Shown: positions 9,831 to 21,840 of the stretch, one piece after another | Numbering within the stretch: the stretch's first letter is position 1 | Layout of the letters: every line of letters begins with the position of its first letter | NCBI GenBank assembly: GCA_036365145.1 | Contig: JAEOAD010000018.1 | Span: forward strand, 13,684,501-13,748,500 | Reading direction: 5' to 3' | DNA length: 64,000 nucleotides | DNA from: Orientallactaga sibirica | Lineage: Eukaryota; Chordata; Mammalia; Rodentia; Dipodidae | The notes under the pieces: generated by a model | Seen by the model: only the letters and a program-made list of their open reading frames with translations | Told to the model about the DNA's origin: nothing | Database searches by the model: none | Position numbers and translations under genes: made by a program

Positions 9831-12441
9831 CTCAGTCAGTCATTGGGGCATTTGATAAAATAGATAATCCTGTTCTTTCTGCTCTGAAGTCAAGCTTGTT
9901 TGATACAAGTAATGGGGCCAGTGAGGGACAGGTGTAGTGACTATAGAAAGATTGAAGGGAAGTGGGGACTTTTGAACAGGAAGTACCATGACAGAAAAAC
10001 AAAACCCAAGAAAGTTGCTCCTGTCCCTGACCTGAAGCCATTATGTTCACTTGTGTTATTTCACTACATTTCCACATGCCATGCTTTCAGGTACAAATGA
10101 CGAAATTGGAGCTCTCTCAGAGAAGAGAAGAGATTTGTGCCTTATGTGCTGGGAAAATAACCAAGCTTTAGAGTCCAAATGATACTGAGTTTGAAGAGAA
10201 GTTCATGCACTGTGACAGCCCTTTCCATGGAAGGAAAAGAGGGAGCAATGTGGAGAGGTTAAGGAACTAGCCATTACCAGCTTGATTCTATTGTTTCCGA
10301 GATGGTAGCTCATGTTCAGTGATGTGATAGTATTTGTTCTCAAGGAAAAAGAGTCTGTGAAAAATTCCCACAATCTTTCCATAACAGATACTTTCTTAGA
10401 TGATTTCAGGGACAAGATTTTTATAGTTCCTTTCAAAACGGACACAAAGAAAACTGTAAATTTAAGATGTATTCAGGTACCTCACCCTTAAAAAGTACTG
10501 CTTGATGCCAGCTTTGTCATCTGCCTGGATGTCTTTGGAACTAGAGTTCCTGCTATGGACAGGGCACTGTGGCAGCCAGAGAAACATGCCAGTGAACTGG
10601 CAGCATGGTCTTTTACCCTCTTTGAACTTTCATTTCAGATGAAATTACAGACCCTAAGTAATTACTCAGATAACTCTGTAATTATAATAAAAAAGCTATG
10701 TGAGGAGAGCAAAGCTCTTTAAGATAACTACAACAGGAAGTCTATGTGGTGGGGAGAGGGATCATCATAAAAAGCTACCAAGGCTGTGACATTTCAGCAG
10801 AACCCAGAAAGATGAGGATGTGTTCAGTCCAAATGGACTGGGCTCTCCCAGCAGAGCACATAGTTGTCTGTCACCTGGCATATCAATTCCTGACCTTTAT
10901 ATTTTTTAATATTTGCTCATGGTTTTATTTTGATACCAATCTCACTCTACTCTGGGAATATTTCATTTCAGATAAGAAGTAATTGTTTTGGACTCCAACC
11001 AGCGGCTATCTGTAGCCTCTTTCACTTGTGTTGGAACTGGTTTGCAGTGTCTTTGTTGCTTTATACAAGCCCCCCACCTTTTTTGCTTCTCTTTTCTCAT
11101 CTCAGGCTTGTACATTAAAACTGAAGGGGAATAGATTTTGAAAAATGTATTTTCTATTTCATAAAATACTATTTATATTAAAGAATGGTTCCTTGAGATG
11201 CAGAGCAAATTTAAATTGCATCTACTGTTTGATACAACTTGTGAACATAAAAAAAATCATCCATTTATTAAGGAAACCATGTGAAAATGCAGGGCATGTT
11301 TGCAAAGGCTTATTACCGAACACTGCTTTGTTTACCTGGCCTGTGGCTCCATCATTACAGGATCCTATTTCAGAAAAATAAAAGTATATGCACTCAGATG
11401 TGTTTGGCAGAATAAGTGCTTCCATTTTATTTAAAAATAATCCAAATGTTAAAAATTACAGCCACAGTGATCATTGCCTATGTTGGGCTGTCTAGCATCC
11501 ATTTTCCCTATTCTTGAACAATATTCTTTGTATTACTCTCATGGTTAAAGTAACACTAGCTTCTGTAATAAGTAAATGATAAATTTCCAATGCCTATGCC
11601 TAAGAAAAATGTGTTTCTTGCTCATATGATAGAAAGTCTAGTACGGGTGGTTCCAGTAGGGACAGTTTCTACTTATTCTTCAAGACATAACTGCTCTTTG
11701 TATTTTCACGACTCTGTCTTCTAAATTTTTAGTTTTCACAGTTAAGCTGGCAGAATAGAAAAAGACAGAAGATCCAAGATCCCATGTATGATGTTGTCAT
11801 GGACAAGGCTTTCATGCCACTGGCTAGAAGTCTATCATATGGCCATATGTAGTTTCTAAGGATGCTGAGAAATGCATGCTCATTGCCTTGTGGGAGGAAA
11901 AGGAACTAGGAATCTGTGCTATAGATGTGTTTCAGAGGATAATAACTTACATGAGTCAAAAGATGAAATACGAGGTTCAATCCTCACCCAACTTAGTTAG
12001 AAATGGTCTTATGACTTAAGCTAGTCCAGCCAAACTGAGACTCCACACTTTTCTAGGGTGGTTGTGTGGCATGTTCTTACCTGTTGAAGATAAATACCAG
12101 AATATGCAGTCCTATTACAGGCATCTTCAGAAGAGATGGGATCTTGAGGGAAGATGTCTCTCTGAAATTGAGCTCAGAAATGGAAACAGAAAAGTCAAGC
12201 TGTGATCATTGTCTTAGCTATTGGATCAAGGTTTCAATGAAGATTTTTTGTTTAGTTTTCCAGACAGTTTGTTGTATTTGGGGGGTTATTTCAGTCTGAA
12301 TTAGATTTTCTGTTCTTGAAAACTTGAAATCTTAGAGATAGCATCATAAATATGCAATTCCCCCAAGTATTTGGGAAATGTACTACTTAAGTGAATTTAT
12401 CTGGCATGTGATTTACTTGAAGAAGTGGACTGTGTCTTAAC

Positions 12442-12750
12442 TTAAGGCACTGTAGGTACATCTGATTGCATATTTGCTAGTTCAGCAGGGTCTATATATA
12501 GTGTTTCTCTTGTGCTTTGTAAACTGTCTGGGACAGATCCTATTGTAATACTGAATTCCCCACTGGCCATTTCCTTGACTGTATCCTTATTGGAAATATT
12601 GATCATTTCATTATTTAAACTCAAATCTTTAAATACATTGGGTTTCAGATACAATCTAGTGTGGGCAATGATCAATTTTCTCCCTGTGAGTACATGCATG
12701 TGAGAAATAACATTCATTTTTTCATTCAAAGCTTCCTGATAATAGCACAC
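12442..12750 (-). CDS. Unidentified open stretch, about 102 codons, protein-like
   Basis: A reverse-strand open stretch running from just after a stop (near 12751) to a TAA at about 12444. The first in-frame ATG is about 12 codons in. Composition is balanced and protein-like, with acidic and hydroxyl-rich runs such as SLNNEMINISNKDTVKEM and YIDPAELANMQSDVPTVP towards the C-terminus. I do not recognise the family. No signal peptide, membrane segment or zinc ligands are evident. No promoter, Kozak context or splice sites were identified, and no poly(A) tail or target duplication marks it as a retrocopy. It could be a chance ORF, a decayed exon or a pseudogene fragment. Confidence 0.2.
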   Translation of the reverse strand: MCYYQEALNEKMNVISHMHVLTGRKLIIAHTRLYLKPNVFKDLSLNNEMINISNKDTVKEMASGEFSITIGSVPDSLQSTRETLYIDPAELANMQSDVPTVP

Positions 12751-13139
12751 TCAAATGTATTTTTCAATATCCTGGTTGAACACAAAGCTTCAAAATATAT
12801 GATGTCATGGCAACAAGGAGGGCTTTCAGGATTTCCTTGGGACTGAAGAGTAAGCAGCCAGAGGAGTCATGGATTGTTTTGTTAGTAGGACATAGATTCA
12901 GTTTATCAAAATAGGCTTTACACAGTTTATTTCTTATCCAGAAAATATTTGGTATTGTGGCTGTCAGAATTCTTCAGGGAATCAGCCTTCTTCTATTCTT
13001 CTGCTCTTATATCATTAGATGTTGCTCTTATTCACTTTATCCAAGGTGGTTTATCACCAGTCTGGATTTCAACTTGCATGAGGATGGAGAGTGAATTAGT
13101 TGGAATAGGCTAGATCAATCTAAATTACTTCAAAAACTT

Positions 13140-13307
13140 GCTGGGCGTGGTGGTGCACTCCTTTAATCCCAGCACTTGGGAGGCAGAGGTAGGAGGATCG
13201 CCATGAGTTCAAGGCCACCCTGAGACTACGTAGTGAATTCCAGGTCAGCCTGGGCTACAGTGAGACCCTACCTCGGAAAACAAAAACAAAACAAAACAAA
13301 ACAAAAT
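13140..13307 (+). mobile_element. B1 SINE
   Basis: A near full-length 7SL-derived B1: GCTGGGCGTGGTGG head, TTTAATCCCAGCACTTGGGAGG, AGTTCAAGGCCACCCTGAGAC, CAGCCTGGGCTACAGTGAGACCC and an A-rich (AAAAC)n tail. One of the better preserved copies here. Confidence 0.95.
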
Positions 13308-13924
13308 TCACAATTTGGTGGCTTCTATTTTGCTCATCATGTGTTTTTTATGAGAGACTTGGGGCTCTGCTTCATGCTCCTCTCAGTAGAAACAACTAAC
13401 TGATGAGCCATCAGCATTTGGAGTGCTTCTGGGGCCAGAGGTGGGAGAAGGACAAGCTGGAGAGTCTTACCTCAACAGGTAAATGACTTTTCCCTCCACC
13501 TAATGTACAGAATTGATCATATGGCCACCTCTAGCTTCAGAAGTGAATAGCTATAATGATGGTCACAGAGAGCACACTCCTTCAAAGCATGGGAAAAGTG
13601 TGACTTGGATGTTCTTCTTAGATACTAAAGTGAGAATCTAGGCAGGTATTTGCTCTTAGCCAAAAAGAAAGTTGGGAAATGTAGTCTTCATTCTTGTCAC
13701 AACTATTAAGGTTTCTAGCATTTCCTTCTTCTCCTTCTTAGAGTTTCTTCGGTTCTCCTTCTTATTGAGTTTCTTTTTTCCGGTTAACATAGAAAAACCA
13801 CATTGAGTCTTGCATATTGTTCAGGGGAGAGATATTTTTCTTTCTACAGAACATATTAGGAAGGGGCTGGGAAGAGGGCAATCATTTTAACTGATCTGAT
13901 CATTTCAAATCCTACTGGAACTGC

Positions 13925-14081
13925 TTTTTTTTTTTTTTTTTCCCTGAGGTAGACTTTCATTCTAGCCCAGGCTGACCTGGAATTCACTATGTATTCTCAA
14001 GATGGCCTTGGACTCATCGTGATCCTCCTGCCTCTGCCTCCTGAGTGCTTAGATTAAAGGCATGCACCACCACGCCTGGCT
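13925..14081 (-). mobile_element. B1 SINE
   Basis: Reverse-strand B1: a 17-T tract, CTGAGGTAGACTTTCATTCTAG, the AGCCCAGGCTGACCTGGAATTC block and the CACCACGCCTGGCT head at the right end. Confidence 0.94.
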
Positions 14082-15177
14082 TTGGCACTGCTTTTTTGCA
14101 TTGTGGCATGCCTTGTAATGTTTTGTAAAAGTCAGATGCAGAGTATTGGATAATAGAAATTGAGGTAAATAGATTTTTTTTTGTAGTATGAGATGTTATC
14201 TGCTAGAAGTCTTGACTGTTTGTACTAGCTATATGTGCTTGGGGCTTCCATTTCCTTTTTGTTTTCCAGGTTGTTTTTCTAGGACCTCATTCTTGAACAG
14301 CACTTCTTAGGTCACTTGATTGTGGTCTCGCCTGGTTATACAGGAGTCCTTTTGTTATAGAGGTGAAGTGTGAGCCAGAGAACCATTTTATACTCCTATG
14401 AGTCACCTTGTCTTTCAGCAAATGGGATTTTCTGAGCTGAGGCCTTGCAGTTACTTCTTAGCTCATTTTGCTTTTCTCATGAAGGGGAGATGGGAAGACT
14501 AGTAGGACAGGAGGCTGGCATTGGATAGTTCCCATTTTCTTTATAGGCTGGGGCATGGTTAGCTTCTCTTAAGGATGGGTGAAGACAAGAAAGGTCTGAG
14601 TATATTTCAAAATGGTTACTCCATCGCTCTTCCATGCATCTGGTGTTTAGAGTTTCTTCTTTCTTCCCCATGAGAATTCAGAAAAGTATGGAGGCTCTTC
14701 CTAAGCCTGGGGTCCCAGGATGTGTAACTCTTACTAATCCACACTCAACTCCAAGCAGTTTATCAAAATCATTTAAATCTTTCTTCCCATGCCTGGCAGT
14801 AGCTTCTAGCCATTGTAAACTTTGGTTCTCTATGTTTGTAGGCCATCTAGTTTTAGAGGCACTGATTTCCACAGTGGCCTCAGTTCTGTAATGGATCTAT
14901 GAAGCGTTCTTGATTTTTTTGTTGTTGTTATTGTTGAGAAGCTGAGCTATTTAATCACCTCCTTAGCCAGACTCAAGGCTGTGGCTGCCCCTGAACAACT
15001 CTTCACACTTGGGAGCCACTAAAAGCTGCTGGAGATGGAGCAGCCACTCAAGTCAGAGGGTGACGCAGGATGGGCTTCAGCACCTCCAATTCCCATCATC
15101 TGGCATCCTGCTTCAGCTCTGAGAGGATCCTGGCTGGTCCCCAGGGGCAAGGAACTGGATGGCGAATGAAACACCCA
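14082..15177. other. Intergenic stretch, no gene seen
   Basis: No repeat or coding structure was recognised. Short open stretches in several frames (for example 14477-14671 and 14634-14891) overlap each other on opposite strands and have no supporting features. Confidence 0.5.
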
Positions 15178-15384
15178 TTTTTTAGAAAGAGAGAGAGAGA
15201 ATGGGCGCACCCAGGCCTCAGCCACTGAAATTGAACTCCAGATGCTTGTGCCTCCTAGTGGGCATATGCAACCTTGTGCTTGCCTTACCTTTGTATATCT
15301 GGCATAGGTGGGATCTGGAGAGTCAAACATGGGTCCTTAGACTTCACAGGCAAGTGCCTTAACGGCTAATCCAGCTCTCCAGCC
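15178..15384 (-). mobile_element. tRNA-derived SINE, probable long form
   Basis: Reverse-strand copy with a GA tract (15185-15200), body, and head (minus) CTGGAGAGCTGGATTAGCCG at the right. The body again carries an extra segment whose minus strand reads TGCCCACTAGGAGGCAC (15248-15264), aligned with the CTCF-like segment of the copies at 2755 and 38403. Confidence 0.9.
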
Positions 15385-15611
15385 TGCATTGTTGATTTTT
15401 AATTTATTTAGATTTTATTTTCATTTTGTGAGGACTTCTGAGTTATGTATATTCAGAGTGGAGCACACTGTAAGTAGTGGGTTTGTTATTACAGTGATGT
15501 CAGCTGGTATACACTGTTTTTACTGGAGCCATGTGTCCAGCTACTAACCATTTGGTTGCTATATAAAAAGGGAAGAGTGAGTGTTGGGGGAAATGGCAAT
15601 CTTGACAAACT

Positions 15612-15966
15612 TAATAGTTACATTCTGGTTGCTGGGACAAAATGCCCAACCAGAAACAATTTATGAAAGAAAGGGATGTACTTCAGCTTGTACTTTTGAA
15701 GGGAAGTTTCATCATGTCAGGGAGAGGATGACAAGAGCAAACAGCATGGTGGACATCACATCTCCACAGCAGTAGGAAAGAAGCAGTGTGTCTCCTGGGC
15801 TTCCAACGGGGCTGTATCACACCAAAGCCCACCCCAGTGACATACCTTCTGCATCCAGATCTCACTTTCCAAAGGCCAACCAACTTTCCCAAATTGCCAC
15901 CAGCTGGGGACCAAATATTCAAAACATATGAGCCTCTAGGGGACACTTTACATTCAACCCACCACA
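15612..15966 (-). mobile_element. MaLR-like LTR repeat (family 'R1')
   Basis: One of about twelve copies of a 320-380 bp family in this window. Read in its own sense (minus here) it ends with an AATAAA-bearing block followed by GCTGGGACAAAA-type sequence in reverse, matching the plus-sense copy at 21590-22128. Plus-strand landmarks are TTGCTGGGACAAAATGCCCAACC at the left (15630s) and CCACCAGCTGGGGACCAAATATTC at the right (15895-15920). The ERVL/MaLR-type label rests on the retained primer-site-like sequence beside the copy at 59431; the exact subfamily name is not asserted. Confidence 0.65.
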
Positions 15967-16289
15967 CCCAACCACTGAGTTGCAGCCACAGATTCCAGAA
16001 TATTCTACAGTTCAGGTATCTGTAAGTGAACCTCTAGAATCATCCATCAGAGAACAAATCAGGATTCAGAATGTGCCAATTCCAGAGAATCTCAGAGCTT
16101 GTTGAGAGTTGTGTGAATAAAGTTATGAGTCTCTATCTTATCTCTTCTCCCTACCACAACACTGGAGAGCCACTGGTAGTCTAATGAGTGGGCAAAGAAG
16201 TAGGGTGAGGAAATGCAGAGGCAGATCTTACCCTTAGACACATGCGAGGGAGGCAGTCATCGGATATGATCTGAGGGGTTTTTTTCTTA

Positions 16290-16483
16290 CATTTTAATTT
16301 TTTTATTTGCAAGGAGATGGGGAGAGTGAGCGAGTGCATGCCAGTGCCTCCAGCCATTGCAAACAAACTCCAGATGCATATGGTAGTTTGTGCATGTGGC
16401 TTTACATGGATACTGGGGAATTGGACCTGGGTTGTTAGGCTTTGCAAGAAAATACCTTAACCACTGAGCCTTCTCTCCAGCCC
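16290..16483 (-). mobile_element. tRNA-derived SINE
   Basis: Reverse-strand copy: T-rich tail, GGGGAGAGTGAGCGAG, then CTCCAGCCATTGCAAACAAACTCCAG and the head (minus) GGGCTGGAGAGAAGGCTCAG at the right. Standard body with internal decay. Confidence 0.92.
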
Positions 16484-16748
16484 TAAAATGGAATTTTATT
16501 ATTGGATTGAAACCAGAGGACTACTCATTTACTAGGAAAACTCTGAACATTATGGCAGAGACTGCTGTGTGCTTATCTACTCCTACCTCTTTTCTTTGTA
16601 AAAGACTTGAATTCTCATCTAGGCAATTGGACCCATCCTAGAAACTGCCTTATGCTGTCTTATTTGAAGCTAGTTATGGCCAAATAGATACATTTATGGG
16701 GAATAAAACATAAAATTATATAAGCAGATGTATTGAGAAGGATTTATG

Positions 16749-16749
<1 letters not shown>

Positions 16750-16797
<48 letters not shown>
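16750..16797. repeat. (AC)n microsatellite
   Basis: About 24 perfect AC units, followed by a short ATAT and a minus-strand B1, so it probably lies at the end of that B1's tail. Confidence 0.95.
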
Positions 16798-16802
<5 letters not shown>

Positions 16803-16803
16803 G

Positions 16804-16946
16804 TTGAGGTAGGGTCTTAACTCTGTCTAGACCAGGTTCACCTGGTACTCATTCTGTACACTCAGGCTGGCCTCAAACTCATAGAGATTCTCATACCTCT
16901 GCCTCCCAAGTGCTGGGATTAAAGGCATGCACCACCACACTCAGCT
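16804..16946 (-). mobile_element. B1 SINE
   Basis: Reverse-strand B1 with TTGAGGTAGGGTCTTAACTC and CTGCCTCCCAAGTGCTGGGA landmarks. The head (ACCACACTCAGCT) is diverged. A second B1 in the same orientation follows 45 bp later. Confidence 0.92.
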
Positions 16947-16989
16947 TCTGGTAAATGTCCTTTTAAATTTAATTACTTATTAACTTTTT

Positions 16990-17131
16990 AGGTTTTTCAA
17001 GATAAGGTCTTGCTCTAGCCCAGGCTGATCTAGAATTCACTATGTAGTCTCAGATGGCCTAAAACTCATGGTGGTCCTCCTGTCTCTGCCTCCCAAGTGC
17101 TGGGATTAAATGTGTGCTTCACTATACCTGG
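16990..17131 (-). mobile_element. B1 SINE
   Basis: Reverse-strand B1 (CAAGATAAGGTCTTGCTCTA, TGCCTCCCAAGTGCTGGGAT). More diverged at its head (CACTATACCTGG) than most copies here. Confidence 0.9.
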
Positions 17132-18247
17132 TTATAGTAAATATCTTTAAGCATCCTTACTTTTTAGTCTGTTCAGTTTCTCAGGGGCTGGATCTCAAAA
17201 ATTTTGGAATATGAGGGCAGAGATCATATTTTAGGTTGGAGGAAGAGAAAGGTAGAAACAAACAAGTTCTCTGAGGTGCACGAGGTTTCAATACTAGCTG
17301 TGGTTCACTCAACAGGGTCATTTTATGTAAGATATAAATCAGCTCCTGTTCTATTTAATCCTCCCATTTTAAGGGTTTCTATTTTTGTTGGTAAAACTTA
17401 GTTCTAAGTTATATAGAACTTATCTAACATTATATAGAGAGGGCAGAAACAGTGGATCCTTGGGGGCAGGTTTGCAGGTCTTCAGTGGTAACAAAGAGTA
17501 AACTTGATTTCTTTAGAGTTTAGTTCATCTACAAAAAACCAATGATGAAATAAAAAGCTTCCAGCTGAGCAAGTTCTACCTAGTCGAAGAAAAGAAGGGC
17601 ATTGTGTTAGCCCAGGTCCTCTGAGAAGTGGACCTCAGCATGTGATTCAATATGCAAGGAGTTTCTTAGGGAAAACATCTCTGTGAGAGAATATATTGTT
17701 GGTGCTAGGTGGGGCCAGGTGAGCCATCAGACTGCTATGCAAATGCGACCTTAGAAGAAGAGGGAAACAGGGAGAACATTGGATGAAAGCATTCTGGTTT
17801 TCAGGCAGCTAACTGAAGGAAAGTTAGGAAAAGCCATCACAGTTCCCTGTAGCAGAAGCTGAAGCTTTAAAGAATGCTGTGTCTCCCAGACATAGGTGTG
17901 CTTTGATATGCTGCTAGACTCAGCCATCAGCTGGGGTCAGCACATACTTGGCATAGACTCAACACAAACCTTGCCCTCCAGTTAGATCCTTTGTAAACAC
18001 CCTCATTAATGTGTGAATCCTCAAAGTCACCACAGAAGTTAAGAGGAAACAGCTACAAATAGTAAGTGCCTAGATGCTCCCACTGGGCCACCGATCAGGA
18101 GTAAAGGGCTTATGGCAGAGTGGCTGAAACAGGTGCATACAACAGGATTAATGGCTGCTACCAGAGTGCCCTACAAGAGGGTAGAGAGATATGTGAGTAA
18201 TGACAGCTCAGGAGCTACTATGAAGGACATACAAAAAGATCTCCACG
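17132..18247. other. Intergenic stretch; possible old repeat at 17605-18180
   Basis: No gene recognised. From about 17605 (GTGTTAGCCCAGGTCCTCTGAG) to 18180 the sequence has the look of an old mammalian interspersed repeat, but I cannot assign a family with confidence. Confidence 0.35.
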
Positions 18248-18378
18248 TGGCTGAGTATGGTGGCACACACTTTTAATCCCAGCACTTGGGAGGTAGGCGG
18301 ATCTCTGCGAGTTTGAGGCCAACCTGAGACTACATAGCGAACTTCAGGTCCACCTGGGCTAGAGTGAGATCCTACTTC
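18248..18378 (+). mobile_element. B1 SINE ending in an (AC)n tail
   Basis: Plus-strand B1 (GGCTGAGTATGGTGGCACAC, TTTTAATCCCAGCACTTGGG, CACCTGGGCTAGAGTGAGAT). The tail is replaced by (AC)n at 18379-18413. Confidence 0.92.

Positions 18379-18413
<35 letters not shown>
18379..18413. repeat. (AC)n microsatellite at B1 tail
   Basis: About 17 AC units immediately after the B1 body, where an A-rich tail would be expected. Confidence 0.95.
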
Positions 18414-18417
<4 letters not shown>

Positions 18418-18509
18418 AGACCTCGATGTGGTGACATCATGCACAGGCTTAAGCAGCTGGAGAGTAACATATTCACTGCAAAGCTCTGCTTCACTGAAGC
18501 TAGCACACT

Positions 18510-18940
18510 GTGCCAGTTACTTTCTCACTGCTGTGACCAGATACCTGACAGGAAGCAACTTAAGGAAGGACAGGCATTATTTTTATCTCACAGCTCTGAG
18601 GGAACACTTGTGGGGATGGAATAGCAGCATGAACAGGAATTGAAGTTGGTCACATTGTATGCACAACCAAGAAGCTAGAGGATGAACAGGAAGTAGATCA
18701 GGGCTATAAACCTCAAGGCCTGCCACCAGTGTTCAAACACATGAGCTGTGGCACACACCTTTAATCCCAGCACACAGAAGGCAGAGATAGGAGGATTGCC
18801 ATGAGTTCGAGGCCACCCTGAGACTACATAGTGAATTTCAGGTCATCTTGGGCTAGAGTGAAATCCTACCTTGAAAAAAAATCAAAAAATTTTAAAAAAA
18901 GGGGGAACATTCTATATTCAAACCACACCAACTACTGCTG
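18510..18940 (-). mobile_element. MaLR-like LTR repeat R1, split by a B1
   Basis: Left part 18510-18744 starts CCAGTTACTTTCTCACTGCTGTGACC and includes the ACAGGAAGCAACTTAAGGAAGG block. The right end, TTCTATATTCAAACCACACCAAC (18908-18930), completes it. A plus-strand B1 interrupts at about 18747-18900. Confidence 0.65.
18747..18900 (+). mobile_element. B1 SINE inserted in R1 repeat
   Basis: Plus-strand B1: GCTGTGGCACACACCTTTAA, AGTTCGAGGCCACCCTGAGA (with an intact-looking B-box core GTTCGAGGCC), GGGCTAGAGTGAAATCCTAC and an A-rich tail. Confidence 0.93.
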
Positions 18941-19244
18941 ATTTGGGCTATATATTAGATGTGAAAGGGGAGTTTCACAATGATAAAGACAAGAATACTG
19001 TCAGAGTTATCTCAGAAGTGTTGTTTTCATAACAGTGGTAATATATGATGTGATATTAGAGGATTCTTAGAAAAATTATTTTATTTTTTGTGTATAGTAT
19101 GGCATATGTATTCACATGGTATTTGGTTAAATTATTTTTGATAGTTCTACATTTGTTTTTAGGATGAATATACAGTGATAAATTTTCCATTTACATGAAC
19201 ATCAAAAGTTTTTTTGTAAGTTGTATTTGAAAAATAGACTTTAA

Positions 19245-19410
19245 GCCGGGCGTGGTGGCACATGCCTTTAGTCCCAACACTCGGTAGGCAGAGGCAGGAG
19301 GATCACCATGAGTTCAAGGCCACCCTGAGATGTAGCGAATTCCAGGTCAGCCTGGGCTAGAGTGAGACCCTACCTAGAAAAACCAAAAAAAAAAAAAAAA
19401 AAAAAAAAAA
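19245..19410 (+). mobile_element. B1 SINE
   Basis: Plus-strand B1 with an uneroded head (GCCGGGCGTGGTGGCAC), a small internal deletion (CCTGAGATGTAGCGAATTCC) and a pure A tail of about 27 bases at 19384-19410. The clean tail suggests a relatively young insertion. Confidence 0.95.
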
Positions 19411-20449
19411 GAAAAACAGACTTTAATTTTGAGACTCAGTTTTAGGTTCATAGCAACATTGATGAAAGTACAGAAACTTCCCATAAATCCCCAATCCCAC
19501 ACAAGCACAGCCTCCATTATTGTTATTTAATTTAACATTTGAATTTTATTTTGATTTAAAGAAATATATTAAATACATGCTGATGACTTAAGAATATGAC
19601 AAAAATTGCCAGGCAAGGAGATTCTCTATTGGGCTGAGCAGTTACAGGAGCCAGAGCATAAAAACTTTCTAATTCTAAGACCTTTTGCTGTTTTCCCAGA
19701 AATGATGACTTTCTGAAGAATACAGCTGGCTACACTTGCCTTGGGTGACATGCTCTTTAGAGAGGCATGGCCACTGGGGAATATTATAAAGGTCCAAAGT
19801 GCGTGGGTTGCTGGTTCTATGTGCATATTCCAGTGAGTCAAATGTGGATGGGAAAGGGAGAGCCCATCAATAGCTAGAAGAAGGCCGAGACTGCAACTCA
19901 CACAGGCTGGGAAGGAGTGCACAGCACTTTCCAGGAAGTAGGCTATATCTGGAAGTACCAGGATGCAGCTGGTGGGTCTGCAGCAGACGGAAAGGGAGAA
20001 AATGTTGATTGAAAAATTTCAGGATTATTTTCATGGGGCATGTTGACACAGGAGAGGAGTTATTTGGGGGCAGGGCCATGCCTTACAGGAACAATCACAT
20101 TGATGGGAACTTTAAAAGGCACATCTGGGGTTTCTACTATAAACTTTGAGAAAGCAGAGAGAAAATTCACACTGCATTTTAAGTGTGATCTTTACTAGTT
20201 GGCAGTTGTCATGTATTCTTGAGTTTACAATGCTAATTGTGGTATACAATAAATTTGTAGAGAAGAAATGATTTCATGTTAATGTCATTACTTATCCATA
20301 AGTAGAAAGAAACACTTGAGAACTTTTCTGAGCTTCATATGTTGACTTCTTTTATTTCTTAAAATCTGCTACGTCAGCTGCATAAAGTGGCCTCACTGCC
20401 TTAAGAGACACCTGGGATTTGGGGAGACATCTGACATCATCCTCTGGCC
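19411..20449. other. Intergenic stretch, no gene seen
   Basis: No repeats or coding structure that I can support. Open stretches on the minus strand at 19626-19922 and 19867-20079 show no domain features. Confidence 0.5.
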
Positions 20450-20505
20450 AACACACACACACAAGCACGCACACACACACATACACACACACACACACAC
20501 ACACA
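20450..20505. repeat. (AC)n microsatellite, interrupted
   Basis: AC-rich array with GC interruptions (CAAGCACGCACAC). It creates cysteine/valine-rich false open stretches on the minus strand. Confidence 0.93.
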
Positions 20506-21589
20506 GAGGTGTGCATGTACACACACATATAGCACCCACACAACATGTGCAAAGAAATGAAAGACACATGTATTAAATACACAGCATAATATAGAGGGAG
20601 CAGAGAGGGCAGTGACAAGAAAACAAACAGACCCCACATAGTGGGATGTTCTCATTATTTAAACTTGTCAATAAATTAGCATCTTCACCTATTGTGAAGT
20701 GCATGCTACGTGTTGATTGCAACTTGCATAATGATGTTATGTAGATTCTGCTGGGACAAAAGGCTCAATTGCTACATTTACTTTCAGGTACTCCGTTGGG
20801 TAAATGGTTTACAGAAAGTACCAATTCTCATACCCTTGACCCACACATCCCTTCCAATCAGCAGACACTATCTTCTTCAAGAATTTAGCAGCTATGCTAT
20901 ATCTACTGTGTGACTGCCACGGTCCAAGTGCTACGACAACATGCTAACCTATCTATAAGATCACTGCTAAGAATCTTGCACCACTGTAAAGGTTCAGTAA
21001 GCATCTGCTAATTAAGTGAGGAAGTGCACGTTTTTTATTCTTGTTATAAGGAATCTATCTTTACAGATTATTTTCAATTGTGATTGTAATCATTCAATAT
21101 CCACCAATAGTTTGCATTGCCAATTTTTTGAAGTAAAGGTTTAGGTAGAGTTAATATAATAAATTCAAAGAATGAATATAGTCTGAGAGTTAAGGAAGAA
21201 ACACTACTTGTTATGAATCCCAAGCTCAACTTTGGAGTTGCGGGAATAGTCATTGTAATTAACATTAATTGCATGCTTTCAATATGTTAGACCCTTACTA
21301 CAAACTACTGTGTTCATTTAATTCTTACTATGAAAACTATGTGGAAGGCTTAACAGGGGTCCCTAGCCCTCCAACCATGCTGTAGCATTGTGTTTTTTCC
21401 TTTGGAATACTATAAGACCTTGTTTATCATCCCTCTCCCACTTGAGGAAGTGAGTTTACAGCTAGATCTCACCCATGGACGGGAACATGAGTGATATGAG
21501 TCACTTCTGATCCAAGGATAGGAAATAGCAGCTTGAATGCTTTCTCTTCACATTTTCTTCCTCATCTACTACCTGAAAGCATAGAAAAT
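20506..21589. other. Intergenic stretch, no gene seen
   Basis: AT-rich, no recognisable repeat or gene. Sequence just before 21590 may belong to the 5' side of the following LTR-like repeat. Confidence 0.5.
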
Positions 21590-21840
21590 GTGGTGATCTA
21601 AATGTGATTTAGTCTCATACTTAGTACCAGCTTGTGGAGCCTTTGGGAGGTAGAGCCTTGCTGTAGAAAGTGTGTCACCACGAGGGAACCTTGAAGTTTA
21701 TTAATTCAGTTCACTGCGTGTTCAGAGCTAGGTTGCTTTTGCTGCTGGGACAAGATGTGATGTCCAGCCTCTGCTCTGCCATGATGAAGCTTCTCCACCA
21801 AACTATAAGCTGAAATAAACCCTTTCCTCCCTTAAGCTAT

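Larger units (their letters stand above)
9209..13139. other. Intergenic stretch, mostly unannotated
   Basis: No gene structure was recognised. It holds a MIR-like piece (about 9600-9830) and one isolated protein-like reverse-strand open stretch (12442-12750), both listed separately. The rest is AT-rich sequence without clear repeats, CpG clustering or splice-bounded coding stretches that I can defend. Confidence 0.6.

Noticed and set aside
18208..18444. Open stretches with runs of Cys-Val or Thr-His (also 20352-20655 and 62712-62906)
   Set aside because: They are translations of (AC)n/(GT)n microsatellites with B1 sequence and have no coding support.
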